This document shows positions 17,016 to 25,766 of a DNA stretch of 64,000 nucleotides, one piece after another. Position numbers and translations under genes: made by a program. The notes below the pieces were generated by a model. The model ran no database searches. It was given only the letters and a program-made list of their open reading frames with translations, and was not told the DNA's origin. The stretch covers positions 1 to 64,000 of the forward strand of contig NZ_AOIJ01000041.1 in NCBI RefSeq assembly GCF_000337175.1, read 5' to 3'. This DNA is from Natrinema gari JCM 14663. Its GTDB lineage: Archaea; Halobacteriota; Halobacteria; Halobacteriales; Natrialbaceae. Positions within the stretch are counted from its first letter, which is position 1. Each line of letters begins with the position of its first letter.

Positions 17016-17501
17016 ATGCCATCGCAACAATCAGCGAGTGGGACAGCAACGCTAGAGAGCTCTCACACGGAAATGAGCGAAATTTTGATGCCGAACGACA
17101 CGAACAATCTCGGACGCGCTCTCGGCGGCTCCATCCTCCATTGGATGGACATTTGCGGGGCGATTGCCGCCCGGCGATTCTCTAATCGTCAAGTCGTCAC
17201 CGCTGCAATGGACCACGTTGATTTTATTTCTCCGATCGAACTGGGCGATATCGTGACAATCACTGGCTACGTTTTTGATACTGGTCGGACACGCATGGAC
17301 ATCAAAGTCGATGTACAAGCTGAACGGCCAACAGCGGACGAAACCGATGAAGCAGCCACCTCGTTTTTTAGTTTCGTCGCCCTCGATGCGAGCGAAGCTC
17401 CGACACCTGTTCCAGCGCTTCGCTGCCCGACGGAGGCCCAACGAGAACTGCGTGATATCGCCCTCGAGCAACGCCAAAAGCGCCGACAAAACCTCGCGTG
17501 A
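17016..17501 (+). CDS. acyl-CoA thioesterase, hot-dog fold (BFIT/YciA type)
   Basis: The 161-residue protein matches acyl-CoA hydrolases of the cytosolic thioesterase family: EILMPNDTNNLGRALGGSILHWMD with the catalytic Asn/Asp block, then VVTAAMDHVDFISPIELGDIVTITGYVFDTGRTRMDIKVDV. A final helix EAQRELRDIALEQRQKRRQ is rich in charge. It would hydrolyse acyl-CoA to free acid and CoA. The two related 16-bp dyads at 16953 and 17585 lie either side of the gene. It is followed by the broken nrdR. Confidence 0.88.
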   Translation: MPSQQSASGTATLESSHTEMSEILMPNDTNNLGRALGGSILHWMDICGAIAARRFSNRQVVTAAMDHVDFISPIELGDIVTITGYVFDTGRTRMDIKVDVQAERPTADETDEAATSFFSFVALDASEAPTPVPALRCPTEAQRELRDIALEQRQKRRQNLA

Positions 17502-17584
17502 ATGTCTAATACGTAATTGTTGTTGAGGCTGGTGTCGCTGTGCTTCCATGTCACAGAACTAGTCGATTGCCTCTCTCCGACTAA

Positions 17585-17600
17585 TACAAGTGAATTTGTA
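17585..17600. promoter_or_regulatory. 16-bp dyad TACAAGTGAATTTGTA, copy 2
   Basis: Same arms and outer flanks as the site at 16953. A TATA-like ACTTTATATGG follows at about 17621-17631, some 85 bases before the nrdR remnant. It could be the operator for the nrd operon, or one of two direct repeats left around the thioesterase gene. Confidence 0.45.
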
Positions 17601-17715
17601 CTACATCAAGCTAGTTGGGAAACTTTATATGGATTCCCCTGACACCAGCTATTGCGGCTGCAAACGAGAGGCCCCCACCTGGGGATCGGAGTGAGAGGGA
17701 CGACCAGTGATAACT

Positions 17716-18215
17716 ATGACCTGTCCGGACTACGGGAACGAGCGAACATGCATCATCGATACGGGGAGCAGTACCGATGGAACCGTTATCCGACGACGCC
17801 GTAAGTGTCACCGCTGTTCGCCCCGTGGTACCACCTTCGAACGTCCGGAGTGGGTCCCTCTCCAAGCGAAGAACCGCGATGGACTCATCGAATCGTTCTC
17901 CCGTACGAAACTTCGTACGAGGGTCGAACGAGCGATAGAGAAGCGTAACGTGTCCGAGACACCCGAGACGTATCTCGTCGACGACAGCGGGAGTCTACAC
18001 GATGGGGATACGCGTCTCGGCTCGCCATTTCCCATCGGCGAACTCGTCTCAGAACGGGTACGCGACATCGGCACGAGTTCGACATCCGATTTGTCTCAGG
18101 CCGCACTTAATTCTCTGAATCCGACACGCACTGTCGCGAACTTGAGACAGTCCTCGGTGTTGAAGCCGACGGGTTCGGACCAGCGATAGCAGCAAATCGA
18201 TTACCGAATACATGA
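17716..18215 (+). pseudogene. nrdR: decayed nrdR, ribonucleotide reductase repressor
   Basis: The product starts like NrdR (MTCPDYGNERT, IRRRRKCHRC, TTFERPEW), but the second zinc-ligand Cys is Tyr (CPDY instead of CPxC) and the last knuckle is altered. An ATP-cone follows (RDGLIESFSRTKLRTRVERAIEKRNVSET, then IGELVSERVRDI). Near 18065 the frame is lost. The expected ending continues in another frame as FDIRFVSGRT, a TAA at 18108-18110, then FSESDTHCRELETVLGVEADG. In that restored frame the stop TGA overlaps the nrdA ATG as ATGA. The repressor is therefore almost certainly non-functional, although the first frame stays open to 18189. Confidence 0.8.
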
Positions 18216-20650
18216 GCCAGCAATCCACCGTCACGACCCAAGAGATCCGGTCGATCATCGACAGAGCACGCACGGACATCGAGACGAGTCTTACCGCAAC
18301 AGAGTGGGACGATATCGTTACCGAGATCGAGCGCAACCTCTACGATGGTGCGGCCATCGACGAGGTGTACCAGGCTGCGATCCAAGCACTGACCGCGCGC
18401 GTGGAGGCCGAACCGAGGCTCAAACGCGTCGCAGCCGCTGTCTTCCGACAGCGGTACTACCGCGAGATACTCGGCGAGGACCTGACCGGGTTCGAACTCG
18501 ACCGCGCATACCGTGAGACGTTCGTCACGAACCTCCACCGTGCCATCGATCTCGAACTCCTCGACGAGCGACTCTCCGAGCGATTTGACCTCGAGGACCT
18601 CGCCGACTACCTCGCACTCGAGCGTGACCAGGCGTTCGAATACATGGCGATGGAGACGCTGTACCAGCGGTATTTCTGTAAGACCGAGCAAAACGGGGAC
18701 CGCCTCGAACTCCCGCAGGCGTTCTGGATGCGGGTCGCAATGGGGCTTGCAATCGAGGAGGACGACCCACAAAAGCGAGCCAAGGAGTTCTACGACGTTC
18801 TCTCGAAACTCGAGTTTACACCCTCAACGCCGACGCTGTTTCACAGTGGCTCGACCCATCCCCAACTCTCGTCGTGTTACCTAACGACGGTCCAGGACGA
18901 CCTCGAGAACATCTTCGACTCGTACAAACACCACGCCCAACTGTCGAAGTGGAGTGGCGGGCTCGGCAACGACTGGACGAACATTCGGTCGGCGGGCGCG
19001 CTCATCGAGAGCACCGGTGTGGAATCGACCGGCGTCGTTCCGTTCCTCCGCATCAGCAACGACGTCACGGCGGCTATCAATCGCTCGGGAAAACGCCGCG
19101 GAGCTGCGTGTGCGTACCTCGCCTGCTGGCACCTCGATTTCCCTGCGTTCACTGACCTCAAGCGGAACACGGGAGACGAGCGTCGCCGCACGCCGGATAT
19201 GAACACGGCTGCGTGGATTCCGGATCTCTTCATGAAGCGCGTCGAGAACGGCGAGAAGTGGACGCTGTTCAGTCCCGACGAGGTCCCGGATCTCCACGAC
19301 CTTTCCGGTGAGGCGTTCGAAGAGCGCTACCGCGAGTACGAACAGCAGGCCGAAAACGGTGAACTCAGACAGTACGACCGCGTCGACGCCGCGGACCTCT
19401 GGCGAAAGATGCTCACGCGATTGTTCGAGACGGGTCACCCGTGGCTGACGTTCAAAGATCCCTGCAACGTTCGCTCCCCACAGGATCACGTTGGGACGGT
19501 CCACTCTTCGAACCTCTGTACGGAAATCACGCTCAATACCAGCGCAGACGAGCACGCCGTCTGTAATCTGGGGAGCGTCAACTTCGCGACGCACGTCTCC
19601 AACGGCGAACTCGACCGGGAGTATCTCGCGGAGACGATCGAGACGGCGATGCGGATGCTCGACAACGTCGTCGACCTCTGCTTTTACCCGACCGACGAAG
19701 CCGAACGCTCGAACATGCGACATCGGCCGATCGGACTCGGGACGATGGGTTTCCACGACGCACTGATGCAACTGGGGGTCCCGATGGACACCGAAGAGGC
19801 AGTTGCAAAGGCCAACCGCTGGCAGGAGTTCGTCTCCTACCACGCCATTCTCAACTCCTCGAAACTCGCGGCGGAGCGGGACCCCTATCCCTCTTACGAG
19901 GGATCGAAGTGGGACCGCGGTCTCCTTCCACAGGACACTGTCGACCTCCTCGAGGATGAGCGGGGCCGTGAGATTCCGACCGATCGCGAAGAGACACTCG
20001 ATTGGGCTAGCGTCCGCGAACACGTCGAGGAACACGGGATGCGGAACTCGAACACGATGGCCATCGCGCCGACGGCGACGGTCTCGACCATCAACGGGAC
20101 GACACCGTCCATCGAGCCACTGTACTCGAACCTGTACGTGAAGTCGAATATGTCGGGCGAGTTCACGATTATCAACGACCAGCTCGTCGAAGACCTGCGA
20201 GGATTGGGTCTCTGGGACGAAGAGATGACCGACCGCATCAAGTACCACGACGGGTCGATTCAGGAGATCGACGCCATCCCGGACGAGCTGAAGCGACTGT
20301 ACCGCAGTGCCTTCGAAATCGATCCGCGTCATCAGCTTCGGCTGACAGCACACCGACAGACGTGGATTGACCAGTCCGTCTCGCACAACGTTTTCTTCCC
20401 GTCGACCGACGGATCCCTCCTTACCGATGTGTACGAGACGGCGTGGGAACTAGGTCTGAAAACAACCTATTACCTTCGAACGCTCGGGGCGTCCCAGATC
20501 GAAAAGTCCACGCTGGATATGTCCGAGTACGGGAAGACCCAGCATCGCGACGGGTCTTCGTCCGAGTCCCTCGAATCCGATGGTGGTCACCCCACCGACG
20601 ATGGCGACCTCTGCAGAGTCGAGGACCCCACCTGCGAGGCTTGTCAGTAA
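18212..20650 (+). CDS. nrdA: class I ribonucleoside-diphosphate reductase, large (alpha) subunit
   Basis: The 812-residue catalytic subunit reduces ribonucleotides to deoxyribonucleotides. Active-site features are the redox Cys in QLSSCYLTTV (about residue 222), NLCTEITL with the thiyl-radical Cys near 435, AVCNLGSVNF near 451, and the substrate-loop block APTATVSTINGTTPSIEP. The C-terminal shuttle cysteines are in the CEAC of the last ten residues. The first 90 residues look like a degenerate ATP-cone. nrdB follows after 35 bases. Many haloarchaea rely on a B12-dependent class II enzyme, so a class I pair is an alternative or additional system. Confidence 0.93.
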   Translation: MSQQSTVTTQEIRSIIDRARTDIETSLTATEWDDIVTEIERNLYDGAAIDEVYQAAIQALTARVEAEPRLKRVAAAVFRQRYYREILGEDLTGFELDRAYRETFVTNLHRAIDLELLDERLSERFDLEDLADYLALERDQAFEYMAMETLYQRYFCKTEQNGDRLELPQAFWMRVAMGLAIEEDDPQKRAKEFYDVLSKLEFTPSTPTLFHSGSTHPQLSSCYLTTVQDDLENIFDSYKHHAQLSKWSGGLGNDWTNIRSAGALIESTGVESTGVVPFLRISNDVTAAINRSGKRRGAACAYLACWHLDFPAFTDLKRNTGDERRRTPDMNTAAWIPDLFMKRVENGEKWTLFSPDEVPDLHDLSGEAFEERYREYEQQAENGELRQYDRVDAADLWRKMLTRLFETGHPWLTFKDPCNVRSPQDHVGTVHSSNLCTEITLNTSADEHAVCNLGSVNFATHVSNGELDREYLAETIETAMRMLDNVVDLCFYPTDEAERSNMRHRPIGLGTMGFHDALMQLGVPMDTEEAVAKANRWQEFVSYHAILNSSKLAAERDPYPSYEGSKWDRGLLPQDTVDLLEDERGREIPTDREETLDWASVREHVEEHGMRNSNTMAIAPTATVSTINGTTPSIEPLYSNLYVKSNMSGEFTIINDQLVEDLRGLGLWDEEMTDRIKYHDGSIQEIDAIPDELKRLYRSAFEIDPRHQLRLTAHRQTWIDQSVSHNVFFPSTDGSLLTDVYETAWELGLKTTYYLRTLGASQIEKSTLDMSEYGKTQHRDGSSSESLESDGGHPTDDGDLCRVEDPTCEACQ

Positions 20651-20685
20651 CACGCACAAAGAACGTCTTCTCAATCACTACGACA

Positions 20686-21678
20686 ATGCCCATTATCAAC
20701 AACGACACCGAACACGACCCGAACAAGATACTCCCGATCGACTACGACTGGGCCCGCGAGTATTACGAAGCCGGTGTGAACAACAACTGGATTCCCGAGG
20801 AAATCCCGATGCAGGACGACATCACCCAGTGGAACGGCGACGCCCTCTCGGACGCCGAACGACAGCTCGTCGAGTGGAATCTCGGCTTCTTTTCGACGGC
20901 CGAGTCGCTCACCGCGAACAACATCGTCCTGGCGGTGTATGACTACGTCACAGCACCCGAATGTCGGCAGTACCTGCTCCGTCAGGCCTACGAGGAGGCC
21001 ATCCACACGGACACGTTCATCTACTGCTGTGACTCGCTCGGATTCGACCCCGAGTACCTCTACGGGATGTACGACCGTATCCCCTCGATTAAGCAGAAAG
21101 ACGAGTTCGTGGTCGACTTGACCCGGGTGATCAACAAAGACGGCTTCATGATCGAGACGGACGAGGATCTGCGGAACTTCCTTCGTGACCTCGTTGGCTT
21201 CTACGTCATCATGGAGGGGATTTTCTTCTACGCCGGGTTCGCGATGATGCTCGGCCTGAAACGCCAGAACAAGATGGTCGGAATCGGGCAACAGTTCGAG
21301 TACATCATGCGTGATGAGTCACTCCACCTCGGGTTCGGCGTGGACCTCATCAACCAGATTCGAACCGAAAATCCCGGCGTCTGGACCGACGAATTCGGTA
21401 CCGAGGTGGTCGATCTGATTACCGAAGCGGTCGAGTTAGAGAAAATCTACGCCTACGAGGCGTGTCCTGACGACATCCTCGGCATGAGTGCCAAGCAGTT
21501 CGCCGAATACGTCGAACACATCGCCGACCGGCGACTCGGGCAACTCGACTTACCTGAACAGTACGGGACCGACAATCCGTTCCCGTGGATGTCCGAGCAA
21601 GTCGACCTGAACAAGGAGAAGAACTTCTTCGAAACGCAGGTGACGGAATATCAGAGCGGAGGCAGCCTCGACTGGTAG
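20686..21678 (+). CDS. nrdB: ribonucleotide reductase small subunit, class Ic type (no radical tyrosine, probable Mn/Fe cofactor)
   Basis: The 330-residue ferritin-like subunit generates the radical used by NrdA. Metal ligands are Glu73, Glu104, His107, Glu177, Glu211 and His214. The position of the radical tyrosine is Phe111 (EEAIHTDTF, codon 21016-21018). Every one of these differs by exactly 16 from the Chlamydia trachomatis class Ic protein as I know it (Glu89, Glu120, His123, Phe127, Glu193, Glu227, His230). The radical-transfer residues match at the same offset: Trp35, Tyr206 and C-terminal Tyr322. The start at 20686 is chosen because upstream codons are in nrdA in another frame. Confidence 0.93.
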   Translation: MPIINNDTEHDPNKILPIDYDWAREYYEAGVNNNWIPEEIPMQDDITQWNGDALSDAERQLVEWNLGFFSTAESLTANNIVLAVYDYVTAPECRQYLLRQAYEEAIHTDTFIYCCDSLGFDPEYLYGMYDRIPSIKQKDEFVVDLTRVINKDGFMIETDEDLRNFLRDLVGFYVIMEGIFFYAGFAMMLGLKRQNKMVGIGQQFEYIMRDESLHLGFGVDLINQIRTENPGVWTDEFGTEVVDLITEAVELEKIYAYEACPDDILGMSAKQFAEYVEHIADRRLGQLDLPEQYGTDNPFPWMSEQVDLNKEKNFFETQVTEYQSGGSLDW

Positions 21679-22110
21679 CGTTCGGCCACGTTCCGTATAG
21701 CGACGCGATCCCTGACTGTCCCCGGAGCATCGCTGTCTCTCTGCTCGAGGAGGCCTTACAGCGTCTCTCGAACGGATGAGCCGCGACTACTGGCAGTCAA
21801 CAGCGCAATCGCGACGGGACGCCTTTCGAACTATCGTACAGTTGCAACACGTCGACTGGCCGGCCGACGAGTCGACACCACTCTCTGATCGACTTCCGTT
21901 ACCGCTCTCTACTTCACTCCATTCGTCCGCATTATCCTTTCAGAAACTGTTTCTGTCGTGGAGTGGGTCGGTGCAAAACGGCCAAAACCGACGGTTCAAC
22001 AACTACTGACCCATGATTGCAGAGCGACGGCTACTGCTGGAACCAGCCAATCTGAACGATGTCTCGCGAAGCCTCACAAAATATTTAGCCCCCAAACCGG
22101 GAAATATTGT
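21679..22110. other. intergenic, no gene recognised
   Basis: Short open frames here lack acidic bias and known motifs. A TATA-like AATATTTA at about 22080-22087 lies 27 bases before the lipoprotein ATG. No other structure was identified. Confidence 0.5.
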
Positions 22111-22803
22111 ATGCAACGGCGACAGGTCATCTGTCTACTCGGTTCGAGTAGCGTTCTCGGCACAGTCGGCTGTCTGGGCAGTACCGAGTCTGAACCGGCA
22201 GGCCGGGAAACCGAATCGGACCCCACAACGACTGCACCGCAGTCGTCGGCAGCCACGTCACCCACGACGAACTCCTCGCGTGTTCGCCAGTGGGCGAAAG
22301 AAGCCGACTCGAGAGGCCCTGTGCGCCCCGACGGCGAGCCAATCAGTGTCGACCGGACCATTACCGACGACCCGGGCTACGAGCAGGACAATGTGGAATA
22401 CTTCCCACAAAACAAGACTGTTCGATATGTAAAGCTCAGGAGCGGCGACGAGCCCCTCGAGTACGGTACCTGGTCGTTCGAAGAGTGGGGCGAAATCGAA
22501 AGCGCCGAGGTGGGCGCGGCTCGAGCGCGGACGGTCACGGCCCGTCGACTCGGCGTGGAAGAGGTCGGCAGTGGTATGTCGAGCCCGCCGGATGATGCAG
22601 AGACTGAAGGGATGGTTATTACCGTTCAGATCTCGAAGGCACTTAATCGCGATGGCGAGGTCGTAAGTTGGCCGGTGGCAACGTTTCCGGCCCTCAAAGA
22701 GTCGGCACCGCAATCGGTCGATGTGACACTGTCAATCGAGGGCGACACCGTCTCCCGACAGGTACCGGTGTACGTAAGCTACAGTATTATGCACTACGAT
22801 TAA
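22111..22803 (+). CDS. predicted secreted lipoprotein, function unknown
   Basis: The 230-residue product starts MQRRQVICLLGSSSVLGTVGC, a short twin-arginine-like signal with lipobox TVGC at Cys21. A Thr/Ser/Pro-rich tether (TESEPAGRETESDPTTTAPQ) follows. The mature domain, about residues 60-230, contains FPQNKTVRYVKLRSGDEPLEYGTWSFEEW and several predicted strands ending VPVYVSYSIMHYD. I do not recognise the domain. The start is supported by the lipobox and by a TATA-like box 27 bases upstream. A dead transposase fragment begins 5 bases after the stop. Confidence 0.75.
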   Translation: MQRRQVICLLGSSSVLGTVGCLGSTESEPAGRETESDPTTTAPQSSAATSPTTNSSRVRQWAKEADSRGPVRPDGEPISVDRTITDDPGYEQDNVEYFPQNKTVRYVKLRSGDEPLEYGTWSFEEWGEIESAEVGAARARTVTARRLGVEEVGSGMSSPPDDAETEGMVITVQISKALNRDGEVVSWPVATFPALKESAPQSVDVTLSIEGDTVSRQVPVYVSYSIMHYD

Positions 22804-22807
22804 TAGG

Positions 22808-23098
22808 TTCGTGCGCGACTCTGCTACGATCTCTCGGATACTGAGTTTCTTGTGGACCAATTCGGCTATCGGACTGCTTTCTCGACTAGGGTTGAGCGAT
22901 CGGGTCAACTATACCGACCGAAACTGCACCGAAAAATGGCATCACACTCTCAAAATGCGGATCGACCGCTTCCATAATTCGTGAGTGGGCAGTCGGGCGA
23001 GCGTCCGCGAGTGGTGTGAACAAATTCTGCACTACAACCGATAGAGATCACACCAAGCTCTCGATGAAAAGACATCAACAGAGGAGGTTCGGAACTAG
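22808..23098 (+). pseudogene. C-terminal remnant of an IS6-like (integrase-core) transposase
   Basis: One frame from 22808 reads TNSAIGLLSRLGLSDRVNYT, then CTEKWHHTLKMRIDRFHNS, a TGA where Trp is expected, VGSRASVREWCEQILHYN, a TAG, and HQALDEKTSTEEVRN with the natural stop at 23096-23098. This is the C-terminal quarter of a haloarchaeal transposase of the IS6 type. Two stop codons and a small deletion (HYNR for HYYNRQRP) show it is dead. The N-terminal part and inverted repeats are absent. Confidence 0.7.
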
Positions 23099-23417
23099 AT
23101 TATGTCGTCCAAACATACCTACCCAGATTATTTTATAATTCAAAATTATTAATATAATGCCGAGTTGTTCACCTCGTATCCGCTGAGAAGACCAGTCTCG
23201 GCTTCTACGTGGACCGAAGGAGAGCGACGACAGCGAGGAGAGATCCGTCGGGCTGTCCGGTCGCGACTGCATTGTGAACTCGAACTGTACCGGATAGCCT
23301 CCGGATGTCGACACGAAAGGCCCGGCGTCCAGCGAATCGCAGGACGGGTTCGGACGGAAGACGATCATGGCCGGATTCGTCGATCGGTGTGACGGGGTGG
23401 AACTGTCTCGGACGGGA
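23099..23417. other. AT-rich intergenic stretch
   Basis: The segment at about 23098-23162 is by far the most AT-rich in the neighbourhood (TTATTTTATAATTC, then AAAATTATTAATATAATG). It may be the flank of the dead insertion sequence. No gene or replication-origin motif was recognised. Confidence 0.45.
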
Positions 23418-23434
23418 GTTTGGTATATACAAAC
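23418..23434. promoter_or_regulatory. GTTTG-N7-CAAAC palindrome before IclR gene 1
   Basis: GTTTGGTATATACAAAC has exact 5-base arms around a TATA-like core. It ends 20 bases before the ATG at 23455 and covers the expected TATA position (about -27). Similar sites precede the second IclR gene (34365) and the aldehyde dehydrogenase (36087). Autorepression by masking the TATA box is the likely mechanism. Confidence 0.6.
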
Positions 23435-23454
23435 CTATATGCCGCGATGCGAAC

Positions 23455-24267
23455 ATGAACGACATGCACGCCGACGACTCGACCGGTTCACCCCGCCGCA
23501 TCAAATCCATTCAGACAGCGAGTGCCATCCTGGAAGCGATACAATATCTCGAGAGCCCGACGTTTACTGACATTTGTAATGAAGTCGAGATTTCGAAAGG
23601 GACGGTCCATACGTATCTCGAGACGTTAGAGAACGAAGGGTTCATCGCAAAATCGGGGAAGAAGTATCAGCTCGGGGTCCGGCTGGTAACGATGGGTGAG
23701 AGCGTCCGAAATCAGACCGACATCTACCGTGCGGGTCAGGACGAGGTGGAAACACTCGCGGAGAAGACTGGTGAGTGGGTCCATCTCACGGTCGAGTACC
23801 AGGGACAAGAAGTAACGCTCTACGAAAGTAGCGGCGACAGAGCGATCGCGATGGATTACCACCTTCGAATGCGGGAGTCACCGCAGTACCTGTATCACAC
23901 GGCGGCTGGAAAGGCGATGCTGGCGTGTTTCGACCGAGAACGGGTCCGGGAGATCATCGACCAACAGGGGTTCGTCCAACGAACCGAAAAGACGATCACC
24001 GATCTCGAAACGTTGTTCGACGAACTCGAGCAGATCCAAGCTCAGGGGTACGCGGTCAACGACGAAGAGGAAGTGCGGGGCATGCGTTCCGTCGGAACCG
24101 CAATCACGGGACCCGACGCCACCGTCTGCGGGGCGATAAGCGTAACAGCCCCAACCAGTCGCCTCTCCGGGGACTACTTCGAATCCGAGATTCCCGAGTT
24201 AGTAATGGAAGCCGCCAATATTATCGAGGTGAACCTCGAGACGGCTGGCGTCCAGAAGCCACGCTAA
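23455..24267 (+). CDS. IclR-family transcriptional regulator (copy 1)
   Basis: The 270-residue protein has an N-terminal winged helix (residues about 14-75; FTDICNEVEISKGTVHTYLETLENEGFI) and a C-terminal IclR effector domain (RESPQYLYHTAAGKAMLACFDRE, AVNDEEEVRGMRSVGTAITGP, CGAISVTAPTSRLSGDYF). It is closely related to the regulator at 33533 and carries the same palindrome at its promoter. It lies next to glutamate dehydrogenase. The start at 23455 is preferred over upstream frames because of the TATA-like core 27 bases before it and the absence of conserved sequence upstream. Confidence 0.9.
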   Translation: MNDMHADDSTGSPRRIKSIQTASAILEAIQYLESPTFTDICNEVEISKGTVHTYLETLENEGFIAKSGKKYQLGVRLVTMGESVRNQTDIYRAGQDEVETLAEKTGEWVHLTVEYQGQEVTLYESSGDRAIAMDYHLRMRESPQYLYHTAAGKAMLACFDRERVREIIDQQGFVQRTEKTITDLETLFDELEQIQAQGYAVNDEEEVRGMRSVGTAITGPDATVCGAISVTAPTSRLSGDYFESEIPELVMEAANIIEVNLETAGVQKPR

Positions 24268-24357
24268 GTCCGGGAACCGAGTCAAAAACGGCGTTTCTCA
24301 CGGATCGGCGTCGGTAATCACGCCGTGAGACGTGTCTTCAATCGTCGGTCGCCCGCC

Positions 24358-25647
24358 CTATGGCCAGAGTCCGCGGGCTTCTTTTGCCTCGCCGATGCGG
24401 TTGAGCGCTACGACGTACGCCGCATCCCGCCAGCTTATGTCACGGCCATCGACTTCCGCTTTCACGTCAGCCCACGCGTCGAGCATCGCCTCCTCGAGTT
24501 CGTCGTTGACCCGCTCTTTGGACCACGTTCGGCGGTTGATATCCTGGAGCCACTCGAAGTAGGAGACGGTGACCCCGCCGGCATTCGCGAGGATATCAGG
24601 AATGACGTGTTTACCACGCTCGTGAAGGATCGTGTCCGCGGTCGAGGTAGTCGGGCCGTTTGCGCCTTCGACGATGATGTCGGCCTGGATCCGTTCCGCG
24701 TTGTCGGCCGTGATGACGTTCCCGATGGCGGCCGGGATGAGCACGTCCACGTCCAGTTCGAGGAGTTCCTCGTTGGAGACCGTGTTCGAACTGTCGTACC
24801 GCATCACGCCCTCCGGCTCCTCCTTGTGGGACGGTACGTCTTGTGTCTGCAGTCCGTCAGGATCGTACAGACCGCCGTTGACGTCACTGACGGCAACGAT
24901 GTCCGCACCCCACTCGTCGAGCAGGCGGGCAGCGTTCGCACCGACGCTCCCGTACCCTTGGACCGCGATCGACACGTCGTCGAGACTCTCGTCGTAGTAC
25001 TCGATCGCTTCCCGTGCGACGATGGCGACGCTCCGCCCGGGGGCTTCTTCGCGACCGTAACTCCCGCCGATGACAGGCGGTTTACCGGTAACGACGCCGG
25101 GAATCGTTTCCCCTTCCTGCATGCTGTACGCGTCCATGAACCAGGCCATCGTCTGTGCGTCGGTGCCCATATCGGGTGCGGGGATGTCCCTGCTGGGACC
25201 GACCTCGTCTCGGATTTCTTCCGCGAACCGTCGGGTGAGACGTTCCTTCTCGTCGTCGCTGAGGTCCTTCGGATCGACGACGATACCCCCTTTCCCGCCG
25301 CCGAACGGGATATCCATAACGGCACATTTCCACGTCATCCACATCGCGAGGCCGACGCACTCGTCGGCGTTGACTTCGGGGTGGTAGCGGAGTCCGCCCT
25401 TGTAGGGGCCGCGAACGTCATCGTGCTGTGCTCGATAGCCGGTAAAGACGTCGACGGAGCCGTCGTCCCGCTCGAGCGGAATGGAGACCTCGACGACTCT
25501 GGTCGGGTGTTTGAGGCGTTCGATGACGCCGTCGTCGACATCGGTCCGGCTCGCAGCGGTACGGAGTTGCCGGCGAGCCGTTTCGAGGGGTGATTCGGTC
25601 GTCGATTCGCTGTCCGATTCGGAGTGGGTGGTCTGCTTCTGTGTCAT
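24358..25647 (-). CDS. gdh: glutamate dehydrogenase (Glu/Leu/Phe/Val dehydrogenase family)
   Basis: The 429-residue enzyme interconverts glutamate and 2-oxoglutarate plus ammonia. Catalytic-lysine motifs are [13 protein letters not shown] (Lys83), [19 protein letters not shown] (Lys107, Lys119), and the nucleotide-binding [20 protein letters not shown]. An acidic 20-residue N-terminal tail precedes the fold. It converges with the IclR gene and follows an aminotransferase gene on the same strand, a context that suggests recycling of 2-oxoglutarate or deamination of glutamate formed by transamination. Coenzyme preference cannot be stated. Confidence 0.92.
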   Translation of the reverse strand: MTQKQTTHSESDSESTTESPLETARRQLRTAASRTDVDDGVIERLKHPTRVVEVSIPLERDDGSVDVFTGYRAQHDDVRGPYKGGLRYHPEVNADECVGLAMWMTWKCAVMDIPFGGGKGGIVVDPKDLSDDEKERLTRRFAEEIRDEVGPSRDIPAPDMGTDAQTMAWFMDAYSMQEGETIPGVVTGKPPVIGGSYGREEAPGRSVAIVAREAIEYYDESLDDVSIAVQGYGSVGANAARLLDEWGADIVAVSDVNGGLYDPDGLQTQDVPSHKEEPEGVMRYDSSNTVSNEELLELDVDVLIPAAIGNVITADNAERIQADIIVEGANGPTTSTADTILHERGKHVIPDILANAGGVTVSYFEWLQDINRRTWSKERVNDELEEAMLDAWADVKAEVDGRDISWRDAAYVVALNRIGEAKEARGLWP

Positions 25648-25766
25648 TATTGGAGTCGGGTGGTAGTGTGGAGAGTCGTGATCGGCCGGCGACGGGCGTC
25701 GTCAACACGTGGGCACGTGCCTGACTCGTGCCGACGGGGCCGCGCGATCATCAACTGGATACTCGA

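Noticed and set aside
24325-25593. 422-codon open frame on the plus strand
   Set aside because: It is antisense to glutamate dehydrogenase. The minus-strand product has complete catalytic motifs, while this one is rich in Arg/Val/His with no family pattern.
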